Source: Antedon mediterranea (lineage: Eukaryota > Echinodermata > Crinoidea > Comatulida > Antedonidae). Taken from it: a stretch of 64,000 nt of DNA. The position numbers and the translations under genes were made by a program. Location: the NCBI RefSeq assembly GCF_964355755.1, contig NC_092675.1:10307312-10371311 (forward strand). The letters run 5' to 3'. Of this stretch, positions 1 through 13,159 are shown in pieces; position 1 is the stretch's first letter, and each line of letters starts with the position of its first letter. The notes under the pieces were generated by a model. It saw nothing but the letters and a program-made list of their open reading frames with translations, was not told where the DNA came from and ran no database searches.

Positions 1-2108
1 TCTTAGTGTTATGTTGTATTATTCATTCTGCTTAATATCAATCTGTTTGTTTAAATTAGGTTATATGCATTATCATGCATATACTAGCAGTAGCAGTAAG
101 CCGGTGCTCCACATGGTCTTTTTCCGCCTTAATATAATACAAGCACACTCTGATAAAAGTACTTTGACAAATTATTGGAAAAAAAACAAATTGTATCAAG
201 AAAAAATGTTTACGGCCATTGATTTTGTATACACACTATCCTTTCATTTTGAAATATATGTAAATAAACTAAAAAATGAAAGCAATACTGGATATGGAAC
301 TTCTGACTGTTCAGACTTTTATGAAAATAAAAGACCCTAAAGAAAAATTGTGCTGTGTGAATTAGATAATGTGCGCAACACCTTATAAAATGCCAAAATA
401 TATTAATTATTATTTTGGGTATTTTTCATGGTGATAATTATTTGATACACATGAAATAAAAAAGTAGACATAAATCGAATGAAAAACACATTGCTACGGA
501 AAAACGAATTGTTAACTTGTTTTCTTGTTCAATCAAACCATTTGGAATCGTTTTGTTTGAGTGTGTGTTCATTTTTATTCATTTACAATTTTTTTTTTTT
601 ATTTCAATGGTTTTGATATTTTGCAATGTTTTTTGTGTGGGAGATTTGTTAATACCTATTTGCTATTTTTATAATTAAATTGTGGTCTAGCAGTAACCCG
701 GCCCCAAACAAATTAAATTGTCAAGAATAAAATTCGGAACTATTTACGGACATTGATTTTGTTATAAACAAAGTACGTCGAAACATGACACCCTTTTGGA
801 TTTGTTTTATTTTTGTGTGTTTTTTTGTTAACTTACATTTTTTTTTATTTCAATGGCTTTTTATACTTTGCAATTTTTTTTTGTGGTTGGTATCTTTTTT
901 GCTAGTTTTGTAATTACATTGTGATCTAGTTTTGATTTTTTTGCTTTAAGCGGTAATACATATTTACACATATCATGGATTCCAGATCGAACGTACTAAG
1001 CATTTATATCAATGGCCACAACGTTTGACTCACTGAGCAAAACCGTGATTTACGAAAATAATTCTGTTCAAAGGATAGGTGTAATTAATTAAAACTTTAA
1101 CAACGCGATCATTCGATACAGTTGACCGGCTGCCAAGCATACACTGTCTTAATTTTTCGGCCCGGCATGGTATTTGTAGATCTGGCCATGGCAGTACACA
1201 ATAGGAGGATGTTGCGTAGTTTATACAGTGACGTAACATGGTCGCTGAGACGTCAAATTACTGTCATTTTTTGCCTTTTTAACTGTTTATCCTTAAAATT
1301 CAGGATAAAGTGACATACAGGTAGTCTATTGTGTACAGCCCCTCAATAAACATCAGTGTGCCAAATGTGAGCATGTACAGTACCATTCATTGGTTTCGGA
1401 GGATTAAAATTACGCAAACAATTTAATAGCATTAATATATGGATAATCTTATTGATTTTGTCAGAATCTTTATGTTGTGATTCGATTTGAGTATGATCCG
1501 CTATTGAATAGGTTAGCTTCAACCAAGCAGATTTGAGCGTGTGAGGCCCGCCTCTATGAAGGGATAACCGACGCAGAAATTATTCAGACACACTGTGTTG
1601 GTTGCCACACAAGACTTCATTCATCTCCTTCCGTATGTGCATATATTCACGTTATTCTTACAAGAACAAAAAAACCCTGAATCGAATAACTATGTTAACT
1701 TGTACATGTACATCATAAGCACCTTTCAACCATTATAATCGACGATTATAATGGTATAAAATGTTCAAAGAATCATCGTAACATTGATAAATAGAATTAA
1801 ATACTTCTTAGACTTAGTACATAATAACTTTCTGAAAATTAAAAGTCTTCTACCGACGGCAACAAACAACAAGCCTTATAACGGAAGAGACTCATGGTAT
1901 GCAAATTAAGTTTACATTCCAACGCACGCCACCAACCAATTCTGATATAGCAAACAGAATCGAACCGTGACATATTCCCCGCTTGAAGGACCCTTTTGAC
2001 CCAAAAAGGCGGAAAAATAATTTAAGCAATGCAAATTAGTTCTGTAAACTAGCCATAGGCAACCGGTGAGGATTTCGATGCATACTTTAACTGTGTAAAA
2101 CATTCAGG
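1..2108. other. Repeat-derived AT-rich DNA, no gene recognised
   Basis: Positions about 80-650 and 685-930 are diverged direct copies, sharing CTAGCAGTA near the start, a GACATTGATTTTGT-like core and a poly-T/ATTTCAATGG stretch. A 27-bp perfect palindrome is at 1729-1755. Position 55 carries TTAGGTTATATGCAT, also found at the left end of the Helitron-like element at 57610. Open frames here are short and look fortuitous. Confidence 0.5.
1729..1755. repeat. 27-bp perfect palindrome
   Basis: Two 13-bp arms (ACCATTATAATCG and its complement) around a single central A. It may be a MITE core or a dimeric protein site. No copies were noticed elsewhere in the window. Confidence 0.7.
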
Positions 2109-3124
2109 AACTACAATGAAACTACATTGTCAACGTTATTAAATTCGAAACTACAGTGAAACTACACTGTCAACGTTATTACTGGAAACTACACTACAGT
2201 GAAACTACACTGTCAACGTTATTACTGGAAACTACACTACAGTGAAACTACACTGTCAACGTTATTACTGGAAACTACACTACAGTGAAACTACACTGTC
2301 AACGTTATTACTGGAAACTACACTACAGTGAAACTACACTGTTAACGTTATTACTGGAAACTACACTACAGTGAAACTACACTGTCAACGTTATTACTGG
2401 AAACTACACTACAGTGAAACTACACTGTCAACGTTATTACTGGAAACTACACTACAGTGAAACTACACTGTTAACGTTATTACTGTGAAACTACACTGTT
2501 AACGTTATTACTGGAAACTACACTACAGTGAAACTACACTGTTAACGTTATTACTGGAAACTACACTACAGTGAAACTACACTGTTAACGTTATTACTGG
2601 AAACTACACTACAGTGATACTACACTGTTAACGTTATTACTGGAAACTACACTACAGTGAAACTACACTGTTAACGTTATTACTGGAAACTACACTACAG
2701 TGATACTACACTGTTAACGTTATTACTGGAAACTACACTACAGTGAAACTACACTGTTAACGTTATTACTGGAAACTACACTACAGTGATACTACACTGT
2801 TAACGTTATTACTGGAAACTACACTACAGTGAAACTACACTGTTAACGTTATTACTGGAAACTACACTACAGTGATACTACACTGTTAACGTTATTACTG
2901 GAAACTACACTACAGTGAAACTACACTGTTAACGTTATTACTGGAAACTACACTACAGTGAAACTACACTGTCAACGTTATTACTGGAAACTACACTACA
3001 GTGAAATTACACTGTTAACGTTATTACTGGAAACTACACTACAGTGAAACTACACTGTTAACGTTATTACTGGAAACTACACTACAGTGATACTACACTG
3101 TTAACGTTATTACTGGAAACTACA
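2109..3124. repeat. 43-bp minisatellite array A (about 23 copies)
   Basis: Head-to-tail units of 43 bp built on GAAACTACACTGTTAACG and TTATTACTGGAAACTAC. Each unit holds an ACAGTG...CACTGT inverted pair and the palindromes GTTAAC and AACGTT. The first units are degenerate. GTCAAC variants dominate the left side and GTTAAC the middle. Between about 2610 and 2930, units with GATACT and GAAACT alternate strictly, giving an 86-bp higher-order repeat. Confidence 0.95.
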
Positions 3125-4332
3125 TTAAGCGTCACACCCTCATAAATTTTCAGGGGCGGGGGGACGGTTTTTTTTTTTTTTTTTACTTTTTATAGAGGTA
3201 TATTTTTGCGCGGTGGACGTTTTGCCCCACTTTTTTTAGGACGAAACGTCAAACTTTTAAAATGCGAAACAGAACAAAATTGACTATGTATGAAATATTA
3301 TTGCTTATGACAAAATTGAGTTTTGTATTGTTCATATCCAGACGTAATTAAAACATTAAATTTAATTGCCACCAAGCGAAATTGTAGGCCCTAGGCTAAC
3401 TAATCCGTCCAAGCTGCTACCCCCACCTCACTCATCGGCCATCCGCCGTTTCTCGCTCGACTCATCTATCCAGGAAATTCCCTATCACGAGAAGCATGAT
3501 TTGGTCTCAATAATACTAAATAGTGGGCTGATTTATAGTTTGAAAACAGCTTACGGCATTTCTTAAGTGAATTTTTATTCAACGTATTCATTCTTCTTTG
3601 ATGAATCCTTTGCCAATTGCTGTGTAAATCAGTATTTAAAGTTGTGATGCAAAAAGTGTATGTAATTATTCCACAGATAAACCAGGCATAAGGAAACCCA
3701 TCGCCCAACAGGACCGCGTGGTGTGCCGATCTCGAGCGCGAGATCATCGTAAACAAACTTGGTAGAGTCCATTATGTATGGGGTGTTTCCTATTTACGAA
3801 CCTATAAAAAAACGCGCTTCGACCACTGTGTAGGCAAAATATTTATTTCGTTAAATCCCTAAATTGATAATCGCGTATTCTGTAATCACGTGACTGATGA
3901 TGTAATCCTCAGCGACGTACTAAATGCACCTGATTTAATGTGTTGGGGAAAAAGCTTGCTGTTTACCACATTACATGATTCACGGTGCTATTCGCGTTTC
4001 CTTGACGTAAATCGGCGGCGTGTAAATGAAACAATTGTTTTCACCAAATTGCCGTTGTCGACATAGAGCGATCGGCGGCTAGCGTTGTCTAAGCTAAAAA
4101 GTACGTATTTTTCCAAAATTACACTAGCCTAACAAACATTTGCTAGTTTTGAAATTTTCAAATAGCACTTTATGAAGAATCTACTAGCAAAATCCTAGTT
4201 TGCTAGCGTGAATTTCGAGCCCTACTCTGGAGCTGGGCCGGGCCGCTGAACTTTCCGTTGTATATCGGTAAAAAAAAAATAAAAATAAAAAGAGAGGCGG
4301 CTGGATAATCAGGAGCGGGCGGTGACGCTTAA
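3125..4332. mobile_element. 1.2-kb TTAA-flanked TIR element between the minisatellite arrays
   Basis: Begins TTAAGCGTCAC (3125) and ends GTGACGCTTAA (4332). This is an inverted pair bounded by TTAA, as made by piggyBac- or Kolobok-type transposases. The two sides also carry matching poly-T/poly-A tracts inside the ends. No transposase frame is visible, so it is non-autonomous. A 23-bp segment (4333-4355) separates it from array B. Inside it, 4190-4225 resembles a hAT-type end (TAGGGCTCGAAATTC on the minus strand). Confidence 0.6.
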
Positions 4333-4355
4333 CAAGTATGTTTTTTTATTTGGCC

Positions 4356-6050
4356 TTATTACTGGAAACTACACTACAGTGAAACTACACTGTTAACGTT
4401 ATTACTGGAAACTACACTACAGTGAAACTACACTGTTAACGTTATTACTGGAAACTACACTACAGTGAAACTACACTGTTAACGTTATTACTGGAAACTA
4501 CACTACAGTGAAACTACACTGTTAACGTTATTACTGGAAACTACACTACAGTGAAACTACACTGTTAACGTTATTACTGGAAACTACACTACAGTGAAAC
4601 TACACTGTTAACGTTATTACTGGAAAATACACTACAGTGAAACTACACTGTTAACGTTATTACTGGAAACTACACTACAGTGAAACTACACTGTTAACGT
4701 TATTACTGGAAACTACACTACAGTGAAACTACACTGTTAACGTTATTACTGGAAACTACACTACAGTGAAACTACACTGTTAACGTTATTACTGGAAACT
4801 ACACTACAGTGAAACTACACTGTTAACGTTATTACTGGAAACTACACTACAGTGAAACTACACTGTCAACGTTATTACTGGAAACTACACTACAGTGAAA
4901 CTACACTGTTAACGTTATTACTGGAAACTACACTACAGTGATACTACACTGTCAACGTTATTACTGGAAACTACACTACAGTGAAACTACACTGTTAACG
5001 TTAATACTGGAAACTACACTACAGTGAAACTACACTGTTAACGTTATTACTGGAAACTACACTACAGTGAAACTACACTGTTAACGTTATTACTGGAAAC
5101 TACACTACAGTGAAACTACACTGTTAACGTTATTACTGGAAACTACACTACAGTGATACTACACTGTTAACGTTATTACTGGAAACTACACTGTTAACGT
5201 TATTACTGGAAACTACACTACAGTGAAACTACACTGTCAACGTTATTACTGGAAACTACACTACAGTGATACTACACTGTTAACGTTATTACTGGAAACT
5301 ACACTGTTAACGTTATTACTGGAAACTACACTACAGTGAAACTACACTGTTAACGTTATTACTGGAAACTACACTACAGTGAAACTACACTGTCAACGTT
5401 ATTACTGGAAACTACACTACAGTGAAACTACACCGTCAACGTTATTACTGGAAACTACACTACAGTGAAACTACACTGTTAACGTTATTACTGGAAACTA
5501 CACTACAGTGAAACTACACTGTTAACGTTATTACTGGAAACTACACTACAGTGAAACTACACTGTTAACGTTATTACTGGAAACTACACTACAGTGAAAC
5601 TACACTGTTAACGTTATTACTGGAAACTACACTACAGTGAAACTACACTGTTAACGTTATTACTGGAAACTACACTACAGTGATACTACACTGTTAACGT
5701 TATTACTGGAAACTACACTACAGTGAAACTACACTGTTAACGTTATTACTGGAAACTACACTACAGTGAAACTACACTGTTAACGTTATTACTGGAAACT
5801 ACACTACAGTGATACTACACTGTTAACGTTATTACTGGAAACTACACTACAGTGAAACTACACTGTTAACGTTATTACTGGAAACTACACTACAGTGAAA
5901 CTACACTGTTAACGTTATTACTGGAAACTACACTACAGTGAAACTACACTGTTAACGTTATTACTGGAAACTACACTACAGTGAAACTACACTGTTAACG
6001 TTATTACTGGAAACTACACTACAGTGATACTACACTGTTAACGTTATTAC
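4356..6050. repeat. 43-bp minisatellite array B (about 39 copies)
   Basis: Same unit and orientation as array A, more uniform, mostly GTTAAC and GAAACT variants. At least two 27-bp short units occur near 5175 and 5295. They lack 16 bp between the two internal GAAACTACACT copies, which fits recombination within the unit. The array ends at ACGTTATTAC/TAGTG. Confidence 0.95.
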
Positions 6051-7138
6051 TAGTGAACATGCTTTAACTTTTTAACGCACTTTTTAATTCACAAAAGGCC
6101 TTTGCTCTACCTCGGTCTATCGGAAATCACCAACATTTCCCCGCTTGTGTGTTGGACATGTGGGTAATTTCGTGCAAAGCGGATGCTATTTTAGCATGGT
6201 TTTGAATGAAACGCCTGATTAGATTATTCTTAATAGGTTTTCAGCCACGTTGTTGTTCACTATACCAGACATCGTCCATACTTTAGTATGGTTGCTATTG
6301 GAGTGCATATCATCGCAAGCTTCTTTGTGATTGACATAGAAGAATGTCTGAAAACTTTGCAAGGTCACATTTGTTCTCATCCAAACCGATGAATGAACCG
6401 ACAGTTTCAATCACTGTTTTTATCAAAAGTGTATCAACCTCTTTCATGTAATTATCAAATACAACAACATGGCGAAATATCAATGTAACTTGCAAAAATA
6501 CTTGCATAGTCACCATACTGTATGTTTGACAGCCATGTTTACTGAATCCTACTAGTACATGACCATCATGTCTGAACATTAGGTCATATGTTTCCGAGAT
6601 TTTTCTAAAACTGTTTGTTTTTTGTTGCGGTACTATTAAATTAAACTTAGTTTTAGTATTATGTTTTTAGTATTTTGTAATAAAAATATTACGGCCACCC
6701 TGTAGAACATACAGTGCATTGAGAAAAAACCATGTGCTTGCTGCAAGACGTCATCACCCAAAGTTTTCTTCTTATTGTTTTGCACATACACATCGATGCC
6801 TGCTATTGTCTGGCTGGATGATTGTGTGTTGATTCCTGGTTAATTGTTATAACTTGGCACGGACATTTTGCAGTTTTGCACACAAAATAATTCAATTTGT
6901 GGAACTGTACTTTTATTCCACAAATAATATGATTTTATGTAAGCTGTAATTATTGGTGTATATGAGATATTGGATATTTGATATGAAGTACTGTAAACGT
7001 TTGGAGCGCTAATTTATGCACTCCTTTGATCGTCTTCTTCAACGCCTTGGTTTTACTTTTATTTTAAATCAAGGTCTCATTACTACTTATTACACCTAGG
7101 CTTACTATAATCTATAAATAGGATAGTTCGTATATGAT
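6051..7138. other. No gene recognised
   Basis: AT-rich sequence after the minisatellite. Two overlapping minus-strand open frames (6219-6410 and 6310-6579) show no motif I recognise. No terminal repeats were found. Confidence 0.4.
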
Positions 7139-10060
7139 TTGTATGCTGTCCAGTATGCGATATTTGTTATCATGAATAAAAAACGTATACGTACATATGA
7201 TAAGCATATACGACTTTCACTCTTTGTGAAGCAAAAAAGTGGAAATAATGTAAACAGTGAAATTGTATACGATCCGTTTTCAACGTATATGGATCATATA
7301 CTGCTTTTTTGCAAAGGGTGTATGAAATATTAGCCAGTCAATTTAATTAGCAATTATGACGAATCTAATCTAGCAAATTCTAGCCTTGACATACCTTTTT
7401 TTCTGCACATGTAACCTGCATATCCTCTTCCTTATCCTCAGTTTTTCTATTTCTATCTTCACATTCAGAATCAGCCATGACTATGTCTTTGTCACTACAA
7501 TTTTCATTTAAAGTCACAGCACTGCATGATTGTGTATCAGTGCAACACTCATCACTGACAGTATGATCCTCATCTTGCAATGCTGGTTGACAGTGGTTGA
7601 TTACAGATTGTAGTACAATATTTGAATCTGTTTGGGATATTGATTCATCCTCCTTAATCACAGTAGGATCCTTTATTTCATTGGTAGAATCCACATTACT
7701 GGAGGAGAATGATATAGACTGAAAAAACAATATTACATTCTTAGTGATATTTTGTATATATAACACCTAAATAAATTGCTGTCATGTGATTGGACGATTG
7801 TGGGTCACATGGCGTTCAATAGTACGCACTATTGCAGGGTTGGACATTAACGCCATTAACGCATTATCGCCCAGTCGCCCATGGCGACCTTTATTCACCT
7901 AGAGCAACTAACAATTCTGTAATGGTCTCTCCGTTTGGCTACAAATCAAAACCTCTATAAATCTGTACTTTTTACTATGACCAAGATAGGCCAGGCCTGC
8001 CCTAGTTCAAGTCGATTTAAACTCTTCATAAGTCAAGAGAGTAATGATTCCCAGCTTCGTCCTTCATGGAGATGAAGCACAACAAGTCACCAAAATGGGG
8101 ATTCCCCTGCCTGCTGCTTTCATCAAGCACGAATTTACTTCATTACCTTATAGTGTATCCAGTATGGTATCAGAGTAACGCCTCCTTTACAGCAAGGCAT
8201 GCATAATAACCAACCAAATTACTATTTTTTTTTATTGAACGAAGCAATTTTGAATTTGATAAATAAAAATAGTTTATAAAATATTTAATAGTAGGTCTAA
8301 ATAAATGTTTATCATTTAGAGAGTCCATTTTGCTTCAATTCTGCCTCTGTTTTTCAAGTAAATTTTTTATTCAGGAACCAGTTAGATAACTTCTTGAATC
8401 CGAATCCTCCGCAAAACATGTGATGCATGCCCTGCCTGCTGTCTAGAGCTGCTCTTCTGGCCCTCCCGTGATGTGTGTGTGACCAACACATCCGGTTGTT
8501 TGATAATCAAATATAACCATTTCTTGATTATTTTTAAATCATTATTCGCAAATTATTATCAACATTGCTTGTTTTAAATTGTATAAATTTATGAAAAGGC
8601 CTACAGTACTGGTCAGAGGACTTTCGAGATTCTCGCTCGTGTTTTTCTGCTGTGTTTGTGGAGCGTTTCTAGAGTGTTTATCGAGGGATCGAGAGATTGA
8701 ATGCTGACCTCGGCCAGCGAAGCGTGAACATTTTACAACAACAATTGAAATCAATCATATGTACATAATATGAGCCCTTTTTATCTTTAGATTACTGACT
8801 TTGTTTATCTTCAACAAATAATACAAAGTATATTAATTAACATAATAAAAAAACAATAAAATATGTTTAAAATTCACATGTTAAAATTCATATCTTCAAA
8901 TTCCGAGTCAACAACATGCGCATCTACGATCTTTGTTATGTTGGTGGTCATCAACCCTAGATTTACGAAACTTTAGGCGATATGACGTCACGCAGCAAGC
9001 AAATGGTTTTCTCATCAGCTTTCGCTGCAAATTTTACAAAATTGTTTCTGTTGACTTTTTCCAGGGCATACAAAAACGATCATTTTGATGCAGTTTATTT
9101 ATTTTGTTTCAACGTTTATTCTGTTCATTAGATATACATAATAATTATATCGGTGATGATTACATACAGTACATATGCTATGCTACGGTAATTCATTGAA
9201 AATAAATGTAATTTCTTAACACATTTTTCTTTCTTCAAGCACAACGTTCAAACCAACTCAGAGAGCCTTGCTGTGTGAATCGCGGCACCACTGCTGACAG
9301 ACCATGTGTTTACTGACTGAACAGCAAACAACGCACTTTGGCCGGCCGGCTGTTTGCCACGATTACCGTTCTTCTGTGTATCATAATGCAACTCAAAGCA
9401 TGAATTTGTTTTATAATAAATAATTTTGTATTGAATGTGCTTTTATCAACTAAAATGAGATGTGAAAAATATGAATACCAAAGCCGAATAAAAAAATTTC
9501 AAAATAATATATTTTTAAAAAACCACATGATCGTATGAGGTCAATCACATGGTTCAATTAACAGTGGAAGAGTACAGTGTAGTAAATGGGGTAATATTTT
9601 TGTGGAAAAAACAACATCCTTAAGTATCGTTTTGCCCGATTTATTTCAAAAATCGTATGACCCCAGTTGGTGAGAATAACGACAACAACAGCACCTCATC
9701 CCCCAAACCTCATAAAAAAAAATTTTTTTTAAGTTCTAGAAATATTGCATTAAATATTTTATTAATAATGTTCATTAGGAACATTGAAACATGAAATTTA
9801 TTTTTCTGTTTTTTCGCCTTAAATATTACCATTACAAATTTGGAGTTTGAATTTGTACACTGCAATGTCCCATTGGCGCCTGCTGCTGGAAATACTGAAA
9901 AACGGTATTGGAAAAAAAATTGGGGCCACTAGATTTCGATAAGGGCAACAAACATTTATTTGTTGGGTAGCCCTGCTGGCTCTTGAGGTTTAGTGCTTTT
10001 GTGAAGCAACAGAGTGGAAATAACAGCGAAATTCTATATGATCCGTTTTTGGATCATATA
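7139..10060. repeat. Segmental duplicate unit 1
   Basis: About 2.9 kb including exon copy 1. Positions 7770-9180 match 13355-14741, and 9180-10060 match 16418-17194. It keeps a segment near 9620-9730 that is missing from unit 2, and lacks the insertions found in the other units, so it serves as the empty-site reference. Confidence 0.8.
7395..7718 (-). CDS. Exon-like open frame, copy 1 of 5 (unknown acidic protein segment)
   Basis: A 324-nt open frame (108 codons) between a good acceptor (poly-T tract, TTCAG) and a GTATGT donor, phase 0 at both ends. The product segment is hydrophilic and acidic, rich in S, D, E and C (SSSNVDSTNEIKDPT..., ending EDKEEDMQVTCAEKK). No domain recognised. Four more copies lie at 12062, 17319, 19074 and 20018, all on the minus strand and all open. 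No flanking exons of the same gene could be identified, so it may be an exon of a duplicated gene or a frame carried by a repeat. Confidence 0.55.
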
Positions 10061-11945
10061 CAGTACAGATAAAAACTACTGCAACATTTGCCACGCGTAG
10101 GTAACGTAGTCTACGCGTGGCGGGTGCGTGGCGGTTGCGTGGCGTAGCATTCGTAGTGCGTAGGCTACGCGTAGCATTCGTAGCCTACGTTGTGATCAAC
10201 TGTGTGTGGGAATTCCCCAAACTCAACTGTGTACAAGTACATCGTCGACGGCTAAGCAGGCTACGAAAGGTTCGAATAAATAGAAATGATACGATTGTTT
10301 CGCCAATACAATAATATCATCATCATTATTAAACATACTTGAAATTCAAATTTTTCTAAAGAAAATAGCAATTAAAATTGCTCAAAGCCTAGGCTAGACG
10401 CAAAAAGTCTAGGCTACTGCTGACTGCTGTACATTCACCATCGCCAGCCAGGCAGTAGTGTACAAAATGAATTGATGACGGGCCGTTATTATGACTACCT
10501 TCCATAGCAATAGTATTAGTAGTAGGCCTAAAATTGCAAGTTAATTTTTTATAAGTAATTAATACAGTACTCAGTATGTTTCATTTAAACAAAAAATATC
10601 CAGGTTTGAAACTGTCGTAACTGTACATCAAACTCCATTATTAGCTATTGTAACAACCTGCGGCAGAGGATCGGTGGAGGGTCAAGTTACAGGTCGTTTT
10701 ATAGAACATCGTCATCAGCAGAGAGGAGGAGGATCGGAGGACACATAACACATGGTATAATACCTCCATGCATAACATGTGCTTGCCTGATCTTGTTGTT
10801 TTGGTTTTTTTTAGTCATGCGCGATAATAAATTAGATAGTATTTAAATAAATGTTATTTTAGTTATAAATAAAAATAAATTTTAGGGTTAGGAAATATGC
10901 AAGACTTTATTTAATAAAAGTTGAACTTCACTAAATTGAAGGTTAAAATCAAAACATAAAAGTACAGTTCAGAGAGTGTATCCATCCGCGGATCATAAAA
11001 ACGTGGATATAAACACACTGGGCGAATGAATTACAAATGGAGTGATCCGTCTCGATTTCCGTTGGAACAAAAATAATATCGTATTTGTATTCTACTATTT
11101 TGACATTTACAGTATTTAAACAATTCATATTATCCCATAGTACTAAATAAGCGTAATATTTCATTTAAACGCAATTTTAAAACGAAACATCGTTCATTAT
11201 ATAGCCTAGTATTAGTAAACAAACATAGTTCAGACAGTAGAGTTGTACTGCGCGATACACACACGTGGGTAAACAGCAGCTTCACGGCGAAAACTGTCGT
11301 ATAAAGAAAATATCCTTCTGTCACCTAGCTAGGCTATACACATTATTTCACATTTTCACGCCATGTACATCGTATTTAACGCTTGTACACAGTATGGATT
11401 ATCATACAGTACTACTACTAAGTAGGCCTATAAGTAAGGCGTACCACATATTTTAAAATTAAACTGTCGGTAGGTACGCCGGTAACCCTACCTTTTTAGC
11501 AAGCTAGCTAGGCCTAGCCGGAGGCCATTTCACACAAACAGACGACGACCGCCGTCCGTCCGTACGATGGCCGATCGGTGATAGATGTACTACACTTCTT
11601 CTTCTTTCATAAAAATAAATGTTCCATTTTAACACAACCAACACACAATAATTAATACTAATATTAATACATTTATTATTACTTCACAGTAATTAACTCG
11701 CATTTTAAATTTGATGAAAACTAGTATTCAAATTCGTTAACTAATTCCGTGTGGTGCATGCAGCGCAGTACACAATAATCTGAACATTGGGATTTCCCCT
11801 CCTAGCTCTCGCTTCGTAGGCTACGCGTAGACTAAGCGTAGCATGTTAGCTTGCGTAGATTACGCCACGCGAAACCTACGAAGTGGCCACGCGTACGAAA
11901 CGTAGTCTACGCGTCCAAATGTTGCAGTATTTATTATCTGTACTG
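10061..11945. mobile_element. 1885-bp TIR element with TA target duplication, ACGCGTAG-rich ends
   Basis: Terminal inverted repeats start CAGTACAGATAA and continue with TACTGCAACATTTG on both sides, flanked by TA (10059-10060 and 11946-11947). The paralogous site near 17199 reads uninterrupted (GGATCATATACTGCTTTT), which proves an insertion at TA. Subterminal zones (10090-10190 and 11810-11915) are packed with TACGCGTA-type words on both strands, as expected of transposase-binding sites. No transposase frame is seen. TA duplication suggests Tc1/mariner-like mobilisation, but the family is not assigned. Confidence 0.85.
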
Positions 11946-12061
11946 TACGCTTTTTTGCAAAGGGTGTATGAAACATTAGCCAATCAATTTAATTAGCAAT
12001 TATGACAAATCTAATCTAGCAAATTTCTAGTTTGCTGGGATGAATTCTAGCCTTGACATAC

Positions 12062-12385
12062 CTTGTTTTCTGCACATGTAACCTGCATATCCTCTTCCTT
12101 ATCCTCAGTTTTTCTATTTCTATCTTCACATTCAGAATCAGCCATGGCTATGTCTTTGTCAATACAATTTTCATTTAAAGTCACAGCACAGCATGATTGT
12201 GTATTAGTGCAACACTCATCACTGACAGTATGATCCCCATCTTGCAATACTGGTTGACAGTGGTTGATTACAGATTGTAGTACAATATTTGAATCTGTTT
12301 GGGATATTGATTCATCCTCCTTAATCCCAGTAGGATCCTTTATTCCATTGCTAGAATCCACATTACTGGAGGAGAATGATATAGA
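12062..12385 (-). CDS. Exon-like open frame, copy 2 of 5
   Basis: 324 nt, phase 0-0, acceptor and GTATGT donor preserved. It differs from copy 1 by several amino-acid changes (for example E to G and V to G in the first 20 residues, ending CAENK). Directly after the donor lies a hAT-like terminal sequence (GGCTAGAATTCATCCC). Confidence 0.55.
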
Positions 12386-12440
12386 CTGAAAAAAACAATA
12401 TTACATATATTACATTCTTAGTGATATTTTGTATTATATA

Positions 12441-13159
12441 ACACCTAAATAAATTCCTGTCATTTGATTGGACGATTGTGGGTCACATGGCGTGCAATAG
12501 TACGCACTATTAAACGATCGTTTAATAGTACTTTTTGAAACATTTTTGTGTACGAAAAAAAAAACGTCTCGCGGATGAAAAAAAATCTAGTACACAAATT
12601 ATCCTATGATATGGCTCTGTACGGTGAAATACAACAGCGCCACCTGTCGTCTGGTCTCAGTTTCATTTGTAAACACCACCGCGAGATATGCAACAGCAGC
12701 AGATATTTGTGTATGATTTGGACATTATGTACTAATTTCATTCAAAAAGGCATTTAAATTAGCTTTAGTTCGTTTTTAGGATTTTGATTAATTAATGGGG
12801 ACATCCCTACAAGACGTGGAATTGTTGGAAAAACCATAATTAGCTTTAGATAAGTTCCAATTGTCTGTCGAAGTTTTGCCTTTCAGCCAAGCTAGTACTA
12901 GGTCTAGCCTAGGCCATGCTAGTATCTATTAGGCTAGGCCTAGCCAAGGCGTTTTAGCCTTGCTTGGCCTAGGATTGTTTGGTCGTTTGTTGACATAATT
13001 AACACAAAAGTAGGTGTGTTTACGAAATCCATATAAATATAACATTTAATATAAAATTATTAAAAACCAAATGTTACTGTTTTTAATCAATGTGAATGAA
13101 ATGTAGTAGGCTAGGGCTACCTTTTATTGATTCAAATAACTTGAATTTATTTAGATGTT
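12441..13159. other. Unassigned insert in duplicate unit 2
   Basis: Contains CGATCGTTTAATAGTAC, several CTAGGCCTAG-type words (12895-12975) and no convincing open frame. It is flanked on both sides by copies of the ATAACACCTAAATAAATT sequence. Confidence 0.4.

Noticed and set aside
11-340. 109-residue plus-strand open frame
   Set aside because: Lies in a diverged direct repeat, no recognisable motif, and the sibling copy at 685-930 does not keep the frame.
2109-6050. CRISPR-like regular array
   Set aside because: The 43-bp units are contiguous tandem copies with no unique spacers, and the surroundings are clearly eukaryotic.
6219-6579. Two overlapping minus-strand open frames
   Set aside because: No motif I recognise, no splice context, and they overlap in different frames.
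10117-10314. 65-residue plus open frame (MAGAWRLRGV...)
   Set aside because: It is a translation of the ACGCGTAG subterminal repeats of a transposon end.
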